Assembly: GCA_038746745.1 (NCBI GenBank)
Contig: JBCDKJ010000007.1
Coordinates: 1 to 64,000 of the forward strand
DNA length: 64,000 nt
Reading direction: 5' to 3'
Source: JANQIO01 sp038746745
Lineage (GTDB): Bacteria > Pseudomonadota > Gammaproteobacteria > Pseudomonadales > Halieaceae
Both the position numbers and the translations under genes were made by a program. Shown here in pieces: positions 8,743 to 17,770 of this stretch. The notes under the pieces are model-generated. The model was not told the DNA's origin. It saw only the letters and a list, made by a program, of their open reading frames with translations, and made no database searches. Positions within the stretch are counted from its first letter, which is position 1. The number at the start of each line of letters is the position of its first letter.

Positions 8743-10184
8743 TGCTATCAGTAGCTGACCTGAGCCGGCGTCTGGCCGCCGGCGAGCTTTCCAGCGTGGA
8801 ATTGACACAGGACTTGCTGTCCCGCATCGATCGACTTAACCCCACGCTGAATGCGATCGTAACAGTCACCGCGGACAGCGCGCTGCAACAGGCAGCGGCG
8901 GCAGACCAGCGCCGCGCAGATGGCAACGCCGGCCCGCTCAATGGCATACCCCTGCTACACAAAGACATTTTCTGTACCCGGGGCGTTCGCACCAGCTGCG
9001 CGTCGAAGATGCTGGACAACTTCGTACCTCCCTACGACGCCACAGTGGTTAAACGCCTGGCTGACGCCGGCATGGTGTCCCTGGGTAAAACCAACATGGA
9101 CGAATTCGCGATGGGATCGTCCAATGAAACCAGCTTTTACGGCGCTGCGAAGAACCCCTGGAAATCAGACTCTGTGCCCGGGGGCAGCTCCGGCGGGTCC
9201 GCAGCAGCGGTAGCTGCAGAGCTGACGCCAGCAGCCACGGGTACGGATACTGGTGGTTCCATTCGTCAGCCCGCGGCGCTATGCGGCGTGACTGGCCTGA
9301 AGCCAACCTACGGTCGCGTTTCCCGCCTTGGAATGATTGCGTTTGCTTCCAGCCTGGATCAGGGCGGACCCATGGCAGCCAGTGCAGAGGACTGCGCACT
9401 GCTATTGGAGGCGATGGCCGGGTTTGATGACGCTGACTCGACCTCAAGCGACCGTCCAGTAGCACCATACAGCACGCAGCTCTCTCAGGAGTTGAAAGGC
9501 GTGAAGATCGGCCTGCCGCAAGAGTACTTCGGCGAAGGGCTGGATGGCGGCATAGAACAGGTCATTCGCGCTGCGCTGGCGGAACTGGAAAAGCTGGGCG
9601 CGGAGCTAGTGGATATCTCTTTGCCCCACAGTCACCTGGCCGTGCCCGCTTACTATGTGATTGCGCCAGCCGAGGCCTCTACCAACTTGTCACGCTTCGA
9701 TGGTGTGCGCTATGGCTATCGTTGTGCCGACCCTGAGGATCTTCATGACCTATATACCCGCACCCGTGAGGAGGGCTTTGGCGCTGAGGTAAAACGCCGC
9801 ATCCTGGTGGGTACCTATGCCCTGTCTGCAGGGTATTACGACGCCTACTACCGCAAGGCACAGCAGATCCGGCGTATGATCCAGCAGGATTTCCTCAGTG
9901 CCTTTGAGCACGTTGATGTAATCATGAGTCCGACCACGCCTCACCTGGCCTGGCCCCTGGGCGAGAAAACGGACGACCCGGTCGCCATGTATCTGGAGGA
10001 CATTTACACCATTTCCGTCAACCTGGCTGGCTTGCCAGGTCTCTCCGTACCGGCTGGCTTCAGCCGAGAGCTGCCCGTCGGCCTGCAAATGATAGGACCG
10101 CATTTTGCTGAGCAACGGCTGCTGAGCATCGCCCATCAATATCAACAGGTCACAGACTGGCACACCCGGAGGCCTTCTCTGTGA
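8742..10184 (+). CDS. gatA: Asp/Glu-tRNA amidotransferase subunit A
   Basis: Amidase-signature enzyme that frees ammonia from glutamine for tRNA-dependent amidation. 480 residues. The Ser-cis-Ser-Lys catalytic set is visible: lysine in GIPLLHKDIFCTRG near residue 76, and the serines in VPGGSSGGSAAAVAAEL at about 147-163 followed by GTDTGGSIRQPA. The C-terminal PAGFSRELPVGLQMIGPHFAE is typical. The start overlaps gatC by one base and the end overlaps gatB by four (GTGA). Confidence 0.98.
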   Translation: MLSVADLSRRLAAGELSSVELTQDLLSRIDRLNPTLNAIVTVTADSALQQAAAADQRRADGNAGPLNGIPLLHKDIFCTRGVRTSCASKMLDNFVPPYDATVVKRLADAGMVSLGKTNMDEFAMGSSNETSFYGAAKNPWKSDSVPGGSSGGSAAAVAAELTPAATGTDTGGSIRQPAALCGVTGLKPTYGRVSRLGMIAFASSLDQGGPMAASAEDCALLLEAMAGFDDADSTSSDRPVAPYSTQLSQELKGVKIGLPQEYFGEGLDGGIEQVIRAALAELEKLGAELVDISLPHSHLAVPAYYVIAPAEASTNLSRFDGVRYGYRCADPEDLHDLYTRTREEGFGAEVKRRILVGTYALSAGYYDAYYRKAQQIRRMIQQDFLSAFEHVDVIMSPTTPHLAWPLGEKTDDPVAMYLEDIYTISVNLAGLPGLSVPAGFSRELPVGLQMIGPHFAEQRLLSIAHQYQQVTDWHTRRPSL

Positions 10185-11647
10185 CAGACAGCGCCTGGGA
10201 AACCGTGATTGGTCTGGAGGTACACGTCCAGCTCGCCACCGATTCAAAGATTTTTTCGGGAGCCGCCACCGATTTTGGCGCCGCCCCGAACTCTCAGGCC
10301 AGCGCCGTAGACCTCGCCATGCCAGGCATGTTACCGGTACTCAATGAAAAAGCCGTGCATTATGCACTCCTGTTTGGTCTTGCCATCGACGCAGAACTTG
10401 GCCGACGCTCAATATTCGACCGCAAAAACTACTTTTACCCTGACCTGCCCAAGGGTTATCAAATTTCCCAGTTCGAGCATCCCATTGTTGGCAGAGGTGC
10501 CGTGCAGATACAGCTCGCGGATGGCAGCAGCAAGGCGATTGGCGTAACGCGCGCTCACCTTGAGGAGGATGCCGGCAAGTCATTACATGAAGACTTTCAC
10601 GGCATGAGCGGCATCGATTTGAATCGCGCTGGCACACCGCTGCTGGAGATCGTTTCGGAACCAGAGCTGCGCTCGGCCGAGGAGGCTGTCGCCTACCTGA
10701 AGACCATCCACTCACTGGTTACATACCTGGACATCTCTGACGGCAATATGTCGCAGGGATCCCTGCGTTGCGATGTCAATATATCTCTGCGCCCGCAGGG
10801 CCAAGAGACCTTTGGAACCCGCACTGAGATTAAGAACGTCAACTCGTTCCGCTTCGTTGAAAAGGCAATCCACGTGGAAACTGCGCGCCAAATGGATCTA
10901 TTGGAAGACGGTGGCGCCGTGGTGCAGGAAACGCGCTTGTACGACGCCGATCGCAATGAAACCCGACCCATGCGTAGCAAAGAAGTCGCCAACGACTACC
11001 GCTACTTCCCGGAGCCCGATCTGCTTCCGGTAGACGTTGATGACGCACTGATAGAAGCACTTCGAGCAGCCTTGCCAGAGCTACCTGCGGCCAAGCGCCA
11101 GCGGTTCCAGCAAAGCTATGCGCTGAGCAGCTACGACGCCCATGTGTTGGCAGAGGAGCGAGTGATTGCCGATTACTTCGAAGTGGTCGCTGAGGCCTCT
11201 AGCGATGCCAAATCGTCAGCCAACTGGGTGCAGGTTGAATTACTAGGTGCCCTGAACCGACATGATCTGCCCTTTGAGCAAAACCCAATCCCTGCGGCGG
11301 AATTGGGCATACTCATATCCCGAATTAACGACGACAGCATTTCCGGCAAGATCGCCAAGCAAGTGTTCGAAATTCTGTGGACAGACAGCGGCTCCGTGGA
11401 CGCGATTATCGAGGCGCGCGGCTTTAAGCAGGTCAGCGACAGCGGCGCGCTGGAGGCCATGGTTAGCGAGGTGATCAATGCTAACCCCGATCAGGTCGCT
11501 CAGTATCTCGCCGCAGACGACGCCAGGCGAAAGAAGCTACTGGGCTTTTTTGTTGGTCAGATCATGAAGGCTTCAAAAGGTCAGGCAAACCCGCAACGGG
11601 TCAACCAGATTCTCAGTGCGCAACTGGTGCAACAGGCCGATAGCTGA
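10181..11647 (+). CDS. gatB: Asp/Glu-tRNA amidotransferase subunit B
   Basis: Kinase-like subunit that binds the mischarged tRNA and activates its side-chain carboxylate with ATP. 488 residues. Landmarks are WETVIGLEVHVQLAT at the N-terminus, FDRKNYFYPDLPKGYQISQ near residue 84, the SLRCDVNIS beta segment near residue 195, and the YqeY-like C-terminal tail domain from about 340. The start is GTG inside the gatA stop. It ends the gatCAB operon. Confidence 0.98.
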   Translation: MTDSAWETVIGLEVHVQLATDSKIFSGAATDFGAAPNSQASAVDLAMPGMLPVLNEKAVHYALLFGLAIDAELGRRSIFDRKNYFYPDLPKGYQISQFEHPIVGRGAVQIQLADGSSKAIGVTRAHLEEDAGKSLHEDFHGMSGIDLNRAGTPLLEIVSEPELRSAEEAVAYLKTIHSLVTYLDISDGNMSQGSLRCDVNISLRPQGQETFGTRTEIKNVNSFRFVEKAIHVETARQMDLLEDGGAVVQETRLYDADRNETRPMRSKEVANDYRYFPEPDLLPVDVDDALIEALRAALPELPAAKRQRFQQSYALSSYDAHVLAEERVIADYFEVVAEASSDAKSSANWVQVELLGALNRHDLPFEQNPIPAAELGILISRINDDSISGKIAKQVFEILWTDSGSVDAIIEARGFKQVSDSGALEAMVSEVINANPDQVAQYLAADDARRKKLLGFFVGQIMKASKGQANPQRVNQILSAQLVQQADS

Positions 11648-11681
11648 CACTGCTCAGCTCGCGGTTTGACAGGGACTTACC

Positions 11682-11972
11682 ATGCGAAAAGACAAGGAAA
11701 AAGTACTGGATGAAGTGTGGACCGAGGAGCGCGTCAAAAGCTTCCTTAACGTGCGGTCACACGATGACGTGGAAGAGGATTTCCATATGTTGCTGAAGGC
11801 CTACCAGAGCATGAGGGCTGAGGACTTCGCCAAATTCGTCAACTTCTTTACCAATGACGGTCGCAGTGTGAACGCCCGCAACCCGGCGGGAAAAACTGTG
11901 CTGGATATTGTGAGAGAGCATCGGCGCTCAGGCGAATACGTTGAGATATTAAAGATGGCAGGCGCGGAGTAG
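11682..11972 (+). CDS. PA4642-family conserved small protein
   Basis: 96-residue soluble protein of the conserved gammaproteobacterial PA4642 family; no function is known to me. It is charged, with no signal peptide or membrane segment. Recognisable sequence includes the N-terminal DEVWTEERVKSFLN, then DFHMLLKAYQSMRAEDFAKFV and the C-terminal ARNPAGKTVLDIVREH. The end looks like an ankyrin-type helical pair, an inference. It starts 34 nt after gatB on the same strand and may be co-transcribed. Confidence 0.8.
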   Translation: MRKDKEKVLDEVWTEERVKSFLNVRSHDDVEEDFHMLLKAYQSMRAEDFAKFVNFFTNDGRSVNARNPAGKTVLDIVREHRRSGEYVEILKMAGAE

Positions 11973-12003
11973 TAGAAGCCTGCAATCCGGCGAAGGCGGC
12001 CGT

Positions 12004-12600
12004 CTAGTATTTTGGCTCACCTCGAAAGCGCTCGCGGTTGCGCTGTTTGGCGGCCTCACCTTTCCTCAACAGTACATAAGCTGCTCCGGTCCCACCGTGC
12101 CTCGGCTGGGCAGAGTGGAAGGCCTGTACTGCATCCAGTTCGTATAGCCACTGATTGACACAGCCTTTTATGATTGATGCTTGCTTGCGCCCGGCCTCGC
12201 CGGAGTTCTCCCCCTTGCCGTGCACCACAATTACGGTGCGCAGGCCCAGTTCGCTGGCCTGCCCTATAAACTCATAAATTTCCCGGCGTGCCTGTTTCAC
12301 CGACAGCCTGTGCAAATTGAGACGTGCCTCGGGCTCATAACGTCCCTGCTTAAGCTTTCGAAAAACGCCGTTTTGCACCCCCGGCCGCTTAAACTCAAGC
12401 ACGTACCAGGGGTCGAGCGGTGCAATGCCCTCCTCAGTCAGGGCATTCACCGGCTCGTCTTCGGCGCTGGCTGCCTCTCTGCGAGCCAGCGCACTCGACT
12501 CACTAAGCCGGTCACGGCTCAGCTTGACTCGGGGCGCTTGCTTTAGCGGCTTGACGCCCGCCATCTCCTGCTCGAACAGGAAGTTCTCGTCATCGTTCAT
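12004..12600 (-). CDS. smrB: Smr-domain protein (SmrB/YfcN-like endonuclease)
   Basis: Smr-domain protein; in E. coli SmrB cleaves mRNA between collided ribosomes. From the ATG at 12600 the product is 198 residues; a longer frame to 12744 would run into cysZ and begins with non-conserved sequence. The N-terminal half is a charged linker; the Smr domain is C-terminal: LNLHRLSVKQARREIYEFI near residue 110 (the LDLHG-like strand, with R in place of G), IVVHGKGENSGEAG near residue 142, and GGTGAAYVLLRK near the end. It is divergent from cysZ with 37 nt between starts. Confidence 0.9.
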   Translation of the reverse strand: MNDDENFLFEQEMAGVKPLKQAPRVKLSRDRLSESSALARREAASAEDEPVNALTEEGIAPLDPWYVLEFKRPGVQNGVFRKLKQGRYEPEARLNLHRLSVKQARREIYEFIGQASELGLRTVIVVHGKGENSGEAGRKQASIIKGCVNQWLYELDAVQAFHSAQPRHGGTGAAYVLLRKGEAAKQRNRERFRGEPKY

Positions 12601-12637
12601 AGTGCTGCGTATTATACTGGCTTCTCTGGAGGACTTC

Positions 12638-13396
12638 GTGAACGGCAGCATCAGCAATGGCGCAGGATACTTTTTGCGCGGCGTACAACTTCTGAAGCAC
12701 CCCAGGTTAAGACCTTTTGTTCTTATTCCACTTGGCGTCAACATCCTGATCTTTGGTGCAATGATCGGCTACAGCGTGCACTGGATTAACGCAACGCTCA
12801 CCGACGTCATCGGCTGGCTGCCAGGGTGGCTCACCTGGCTGACCTGGTTAATCTGGCCGCTGGTTGTTATCTCGCTGGGGTTAATTACCGGGTATTTTTT
12901 TACTGCTGTAGCACTGCTGATTGCTTCACCCTTCAACGGCCTGCTGGCGGAAAAAGTGGAAGAAATTGTCACGGGCCGGGAAGTCCAAGGGCCGGAAACC
13001 ATTGCCCAGGCTTTTCTCATGTTTCCCCGGGCCATCGTCCGGGAACTGGGCAAGCTGGCCTATTACCTGCCGCTACTGTTGCTGGTGTTCATCGTGAGCT
13101 GGATACCGCCGTTCAATCTGGTCGCGCCAGCGCTGTGGTTCTTGTTTGGCGCCTGGATGATGGCTGTGCAATACGTTGACTACCCCATGGATAATCACAT
13201 GACGTCGTTTACCGAACTCAAGGAAGTACTGCGGGAACGGCGCCTGTCCAGCCTGGGATTTGGTGGCCTGGTAGCACTGGTTAGCGGCGTGCCGGTGCTT
13301 AACTTTTTTGTAGTGCCGGCGGCGGTTTGCGGCGCCACGCTGTACTGGTGCGAAGAGCTCACAGCTACCCACCAGCGTCTGCATGGCAGGCTCTAG
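12638..13396 (+). CDS. cysZ: CysZ-family sulfate transporter
   Basis: Inner-membrane protein of the CysZ/EI24 family, a sulfate uptake channel feeding cysteine synthesis in E. coli. The GTG at 12638 is chosen because GGAGG lies six bases upstream and the product then begins NGSISNGAGYFLRGVQLL, the usual CysZ N-terminus, giving 252 residues (E. coli has 253). Four or more hydrophobic segments are seen (FVLIPLGVNILIFGAMIGY; LIWPLVVISLGLITGYFF; LLLLVFIVSWIPPFNLV; LVALVSGVPVLNFFVVP). The MDNH and LREVR-like loop sequences are typical. No other cys genes are nearby. Confidence 0.9.
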   Translation: MNGSISNGAGYFLRGVQLLKHPRLRPFVLIPLGVNILIFGAMIGYSVHWINATLTDVIGWLPGWLTWLTWLIWPLVVISLGLITGYFFTAVALLIASPFNGLLAEKVEEIVTGREVQGPETIAQAFLMFPRAIVRELGKLAYYLPLLLLVFIVSWIPPFNLVAPALWFLFGAWMMAVQYVDYPMDNHMTSFTELKEVLRERRLSSLGFGGLVALVSGVPVLNFFVVPAAVCGATLYWCEELTATHQRLHGRL

Positions 13397-13425
13397 AGCA
13401 GCCTGACACCGCCTAACAGCGGCCG

Positions 13426-14706
13426 CTAGCGCCTCAGTAGATCTTCCGGCGGGTGCTCACAAGCCAGCTTGTTCCCCAACAGCGCCTCGATGTCCGGCAG
13501 CAAAAAGGCATCGTCCTCACTGGCGAAGCTGATGGATACCCCGGTTGCACCGGCTCGACCGGTGCGACCAATGCGATGGACATAGTCCTCAGGGTCTTCG
13601 GGCAGGTTATAGTTGATCACGTGGCTAACACCATCCACATGTATGCCGCGTCCGGCGACGTCGGTTGCCACCAGCACATTGACCTTGCCTCGCTTGAAGT
13701 CGTCGAGGGTCCGCGTACGTTTGTTCTGTGGAATCTCGCCTGAGAGAACACCGCAGGTATGACCCGATTTTTTCAAGCGTTCAGACAGTCGCCGTACCTG
13801 ATCGCGGCGATTGGCGAATATGATGACGCTGCTGGCCTCTGGCGACGCCAGCAAATTGCTGATAACGCGATAGCGCTCGTCAGCGGAACACATATACACC
13901 CGCTGGTCGACCGCGTCCGTAGCGACGCTTTCGGGCTCTATCTCCACCCGCACGGGTTCGTACGTCCACTGATTTGAGAGATTGATGATGTCTTCAGTGA
14001 AGGTCGCAGAAAACAGTAGCGTCTGCCTACAGCTTTTGTGCGGCGTTGCCTTCACAATGCGTTTTACCTGGGGAATGAAGCCCATATCCAACATACGGTC
14101 GGCCTCATCAAGCACCAGAATCTCTACGCGATCCAGATAAACGTCGCGGCGGCCCGTAAAATCAATCAGACGGCCCGGCGTTGCTACCACCAGATCAACG
14201 ATGTCGTTCTGCAAGCGATTGAGCTGCTTCTGGTAGTCCATGCCACCAATCAATGTGCAGATTTTAAGTCCCGTATGCCGCCCCAGTTCTTTGGCATCAG
14301 CGGCAATCTGCATTACCAGTTCCCGAGTGGGTGCGATCACCAGTGCGCGGGGTTCGCCGACAAAGCGTTCGCCCTCCACAGGGTTTGCCAGCAGGTCATT
14401 AAAAATCGTAATGAGAAATGCGGCCGTTTTGCCGGTACCTGTCTGCGCCTTGCCAATCGCATCGTTACCTTCCAGCGTGAAAGGCAATACCTGCGCCTGA
14501 ATAGGCGAGCAATACTCGAAGCCGAGATCATCTATGCCCCGCATCAAACTTGCTGCCAGATTCAGGCTTTCAAAGCGCGTCTTTACTGCAGCCTCTGCCA
14601 CGGGCGATGCATCATTTGCATCTCCTGAATCTGGGCTTGCATCTGGCGGTGTGCCAGAACTCGTCTCGGCGGCCAACGCCGTTTCTGTTTGCGGTTCTTG
14701 CTGCAT
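13426..14706 (-). CDS. rhlB: DEAD-box RNA helicase RhlB
   Basis: ATP-dependent RNA helicase of the degradosome type. 426 residues with a roughly 42-residue acidic N-terminal extension rich in Asp, Ser and Ala. Motifs in order: FEYCSPIQAQ (Q motif), AQTGTGKT (I), PTRELV (Ia), ATPGRLID (Ib), DEADRMLDMGF (II), FSATF (III), VLVATDVAGRGI (V) and HRIGRTGRAG (VI). The MLDMGF sequence after DEAD and overall length favour RhlB over RhlE or DeaD. Convergent with cysZ. Confidence 0.92.
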   Translation of the reverse strand: MQQEPQTETALAAETSSGTPPDASPDSGDANDASPVAEAAVKTRFESLNLAASLMRGIDDLGFEYCSPIQAQVLPFTLEGNDAIGKAQTGTGKTAAFLITIFNDLLANPVEGERFVGEPRALVIAPTRELVMQIAADAKELGRHTGLKICTLIGGMDYQKQLNRLQNDIVDLVVATPGRLIDFTGRRDVYLDRVEILVLDEADRMLDMGFIPQVKRIVKATPHKSCRQTLLFSATFTEDIINLSNQWTYEPVRVEIEPESVATDAVDQRVYMCSADERYRVISNLLASPEASSVIIFANRRDQVRRLSERLKKSGHTCGVLSGEIPQNKRTRTLDDFKRGKVNVLVATDVAGRGIHVDGVSHVINYNLPEDPEDYVHRIGRTGRAGATGVSISFASEDDAFLLPDIEALLGNKLACEHPPEDLLRR

Positions 14707-14810
14707 AAGCCTGAATGAAAAGCCTGTTACTGCCTCGGGTCTTTGAAAAACCGGCGCATACTATCACTTAACGCCCACAGATGCTGCCGGCCGCAACCTT
14801 GGCAAGCAGG

Positions 14811-14839
14811 ATGTCAGCGGCCGCATGGCTCTCTATAAT
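14811..14839 (+). promoter_or_regulatory. Putative sigma70 promoter of the MATE gene
   Basis: A perfect TATAAT at 14834-14839 is preceded by ATGTCA (four of six matches to TTGACA) with a 17-bp spacer. Transcription would begin around 14846, only a few bases before the ATG at 14849, which suggests a leaderless or nearly leaderless message. The upstream ATG at 14825 lies before this -10 box, which argues against it as the start. Confidence 0.45.
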
Positions 14840-14848
14840 GCCGCCCCC

Positions 14849-16249
14849 ATGACGCAAGCCAGCCCCCTATTGAAAGAGACCCGTGCCATGCTGGCACTGG
14901 CGACACCGCTGTTTATTGCCCAGCTTGCGCAAATGGGCACCGGGGTTGTCGACACGATTATGGCGGGTCGCTACGCCTCGGTGGACCTTGCCGCTATCGC
15001 TATCGGCTACAACCTCTGGCTTCCTCTCTACCTGGTGGCACTTGGAATCATGTTGGCGGTCACCACCATTGTTGCCCAGCACTACGGCGCTAACCGCATT
15101 GCGCAAATCCAGGGGATGCTGCCCCAGGCATTTTGGGTAGCCGTCACGCTGGGCGTCGTTTCCGTACCCGTGTGTTACTTCCCCGGCCCAGTGCTGGACC
15201 AGCTCTCTCTGGATGCAGTCACCTATGACAAAACTGAGGGCTATTTAAAGGCTGTCGCCTTCGGCTTGCCCGGCGCGGCGCTGTTCCAGGCATTCCGATG
15301 CCATATACAAGGGGTAGGCATCGTCCGGCCCTTTGCCATCGCCAGCGTCATTGGCTTCTTTGCCAATGTGCCGCTTAACTACATTTTCATCTACGGCAAG
15401 TTGGGCATTCCCGAAATGGGTGCTGAGGGCTGCGGTTGGGCTACAGCATTATCCATGTGGCTGGGGCCTGCACTGATTGCTTTTTATACCCTGCGCTCGC
15501 GCGCCTTGCGCGACTACCTGCCGGCGGCGCGCTGGTATGCCCCCAACGCAACCCAGATTCGGGAAATCCTCGCCATTGGCGGGCCGATTGGTGCGACCTT
15601 CTTTTTCGAAATGGCGGTGTTCTCCGTGATTGGCTTACTGATCGCCACCGTGGGTACACAAGAGGTGGCGTCGCATCAAATAGCGACCAGCATTTACGAC
15701 ATTGTCTATATGCCATTAATGAGCGTGGGCTCAGCTATGGCAACGCGAATTGGCCACGGTATTGGTAGAGGCTCTATGGAGGATGTTCGCCTAAGCATGA
15801 AAAGCGGCGTACTGGTAGCCTCGACAGCCTGTCTGTTGATGGCCATCGTCTTTTTGCGAGCACCCGAGGCCATCGTTTCCGTTTACACCGCAGACAGCGA
15901 AATCCTAATGGTCGCGGTGGGCTTGTTGCGGCTCACCCTGGCCTTCATCGTGGTCGATACCGCTGCAGTCGTGACGTCCTATGCATTGCGGGCATTTAAG
16001 GACACGCGCTTTCCTTTTCTGGTGATGACCATTTCCTACTGGCTGGTTGCGCTGCCGCTGGGCTACTACCTGGGCCTGACCGACACCGCAGCAGAACTCT
16101 ATGGTGCGCTGGGTTTTTGGTATGCCATGGTGGTTGGCATCGCTGTTGCCGCGGTGCTCACCGCGCTGCGTCTGCGGGTATGGTTCAGGCGCCCGCTGGC
16201 GTCGGATCCAGACTACAGTCTGGACAGTCTGGGTTCCGAACCGTTTTAA
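14849..16249 (+). CDS. MATE-family multidrug efflux protein (NorM-like)
   Basis: Sodium- or proton-driven multidrug/toxin exporter in the inner membrane. 466 residues from 14849, usual length, with about twelve hydrophobic segments in two similar halves. Landmarks are TPLFIAQLAQMGTGVVDTIMAG in helix 1, RCHIQGVGIVRP, and the half-repeat IGGPIGATFFFEMAVFSVIGL. An earlier in-frame ATG at 14825 lies upstream of the likely -10 box. Its 3' end overlaps the end of convergent moeB by 65 nt. The substrate cannot be told from sequence. Confidence 0.92.
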   Translation: MTQASPLLKETRAMLALATPLFIAQLAQMGTGVVDTIMAGRYASVDLAAIAIGYNLWLPLYLVALGIMLAVTTIVAQHYGANRIAQIQGMLPQAFWVAVTLGVVSVPVCYFPGPVLDQLSLDAVTYDKTEGYLKAVAFGLPGAALFQAFRCHIQGVGIVRPFAIASVIGFFANVPLNYIFIYGKLGIPEMGAEGCGWATALSMWLGPALIAFYTLRSRALRDYLPAARWYAPNATQIREILAIGGPIGATFFFEMAVFSVIGLLIATVGTQEVASHQIATSIYDIVYMPLMSVGSAMATRIGHGIGRGSMEDVRLSMKSGVLVASTACLLMAIVFLRAPEAIVSVYTADSEILMVAVGLLRLTLAFIVVDTAAVVTSYALRAFKDTRFPFLVMTISYWLVALPLGYYLGLTDTAAELYGALGFWYAMVVGIAVAAVLTALRLRVWFRRPLASDPDYSLDSLGSEPF

Positions 16250-16952
16250 GCCGCCGCAGGTCCAGGCTGCGACCGTCTAAAAGCAACAGACTGCCGGCAA
16301 GACTGTCGCCGTAGCCCGTCAGTCGCTTGATCGCCTCCAAAGCCTGCAGGCTTCCGACAAGACCAACTATTGGGGATAGCACGCCACTCTCTGAACAGGA
16401 CAGCTGCGGCTCGGCCTCGCCCTGCGGGTAAAGGCAACGGTAGCAACCGGTGCCCTGTGCCACGTCGAACACAGTAACCTGGCCTTCGCAGGCCACAGCG
16501 GCGCCGCTGACCAGGGGTTTTTGTGCCCTGATACAGGCGCGGTTTATCTGCAGACGCGCGGCGAAGGAATCGGTTGCATCGACCACGAGATCAGCCACTG
16601 ACACCGCTTGCGTCAAGGCTGCCCCGTCCAGGTACTCGGCGGTAACATGCAGTTCTGTGCCCGGGTTGAGAGCCTTGCACGCAGCCGCCGCGGACTCTGC
16701 TTTATTGACGTTTAAGTCTCGCTCGCCGTGCGCAATCTGGCGCTGTAGATTACTTACATCTACCGCGTCGCCGTCTGCCAAATGCAGCGAACCAATACCG
16801 GCAGCAGCCAGATACAACGCCACCGGCGAGCCCAGACCGCCCAGTCCTACGACCAGAACTCGTGACGCCAACAGCTTCTCCTGACCCGCAACATCAAAGT
16901 CGGGCAGCATGATTTGCCGCGAGTAGCGCAGTAAGCCTGCGTCATCGATCAT
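16185..16952 (-). CDS. moeB: MoeB/ThiF-family adenylyltransferase (HesA/MoeB)
   Basis: E1-like enzyme that adenylates the C-terminus of a ubiquitin-like sulfur carrier, most likely MoaD in molybdopterin synthesis. From the ATG at 16952 it has 255 residues. Motifs are VLVVGLGGLGSPVALYLAAAG (nucleotide loop), DVSNLQRQ, the DATDSFAAR Asp-Asn segment, and two zinc pairs, GCYRC near residue 153 and PDCPDC near residue 246. The start overlaps prmC by 4 nt. The last 65 nt, including the second zinc pair, overlap the MATE gene on the other strand. ThiF is possible, but MoeB next to prmC-prfA-hemA is the common order. Confidence 0.9.
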   Translation of the reverse strand: MIDDAGLLRYSRQIMLPDFDVAGQEKLLASRVLVVGLGGLGSPVALYLAAAGIGSLHLADGDAVDVSNLQRQIAHGERDLNVNKAESAAAACKALNPGTELHVTAEYLDGAALTQAVSVADLVVDATDSFAARLQINRACIRAQKPLVSGAAVACEGQVTVFDVAQGTGCYRCLYPQGEAEPQLSCSESGVLSPIVGLVGSLQALEAIKRLTGYGDSLAGSLLLLDGRSLDLRRLKTVRNPDCPDCSLDPTPAGA

Positions 16953-17770
16953 GCCAGCCTGCCTCCGCTCACCCGTTGCACACCGGCGAGATCCGGCCAA
17001 CTCTCCACATCAACAAATCCCATAGCTGACAAATACTCTTGCACCGGCGTCGCCTGGTTATACCCGTGTTCCAGCAGCAGCCAGCCTCCGCTTTTAAGCA
17101 CACGACCGGCGTCTGCTGCAATCGAATAGATGTCAGCCAGCCCCTGCTGCTCTGCCACCAACGCGCTGGCGGGCTCAAAGCGCAGATCGCCCTGCTGTAG
17201 ATGCGGATCATTGGGCGCTACGTATGGCGGATTGCTGACGATCAGGTCGAGACTATTTGAAGCAAACGCAGCTCCCCACTGCGATAGCATCATGGGCATT
17301 GGAAACCGATGCCTGCGCGCATTCTGTGCCGCCACCGCCAGCGCCCCGGCGCTTTTGTCTGAGGCCAGCACGTACCAGGCGGGTCGCTCAGACTGCAGTG
17401 CCAGGGCGATTGCACCTGAGCCTGTCCCCCAGTCTGCGACGCGCGCATTATAGGGTAGCGATAACGTCAACGCGCGGGTTACCAATGTTTCCGTCTCCGC
17501 ACGAGGAATTAAGGTGCGGGCATCTACGGTAAGGTCCAGCGACCAGAATTCCCGATGCCCGGTCAGATAGGCCACCGGCACTCCCGACGCGCGCTGCTGC
17601 AGCAGCGCGAGAAAGTCAGCCGTTATGCCCTCAGCCAGCTTGCGCTCCGGCCAGGTATAGAGAAAGCTGCGAGGTTTTTGCAAGCAGTGCGCCAACAGTA
17701 TCTCTGCATCCAGCCTAGCTGTTTCAGCCTGACTCACGGCATTATCCAGCAGAGACTTGATAGTCGGCAT
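16949..17770 (-). CDS. prmC: Release-factor glutamine N5-methyltransferase
   Basis: SAM-dependent methyltransferase that methylates the Gln of the GGQ motif in release factors 1 and 2. 273 residues. It has an N-terminal helical domain, PRAETETLV near residue 90, the SAM-binding loop VADWGTGSGAIALAL near residue 110, and the family signature IVSNPPYVA near residue 180. The start shares one base with the prfA stop (TGATG), so methylase and substrate are translationally coupled. Confidence 0.96.
   Translation of the reverse strand: MPTIKSLLDNAVSQAETARLDAEILLAHCLQKPRSFLYTWPERKLAEGITADFLALLQQRASGVPVAYLTGHREFWSLDLTVDARTLIPRAETETLVTRALTLSLPYNARVADWGTGSGAIALALQSERPAWYVLASDKSAGALAVAAQNARRHRFPMPMMLSQWGAAFASNSLDLIVSNPPYVAPNDPHLQQGDLRFEPASALVAEQQGLADIYSIAADAGRVLKSGGWLLLEHGYNQATPVQEYLSAMGFVDVESWPDLAGVQRVSGGRLA

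Noticed and set aside
12425..12637. N-terminal extension of cysZ
   Set aside because: The extra codons overlap smrB on the other strand, and a good ribosome-binding site stands before the GTG at 12638.
14038..14628. 196-codon plus-strand ORF opposite rhlB
   Set aside because: Antisense shadow of the conserved helicase motifs.
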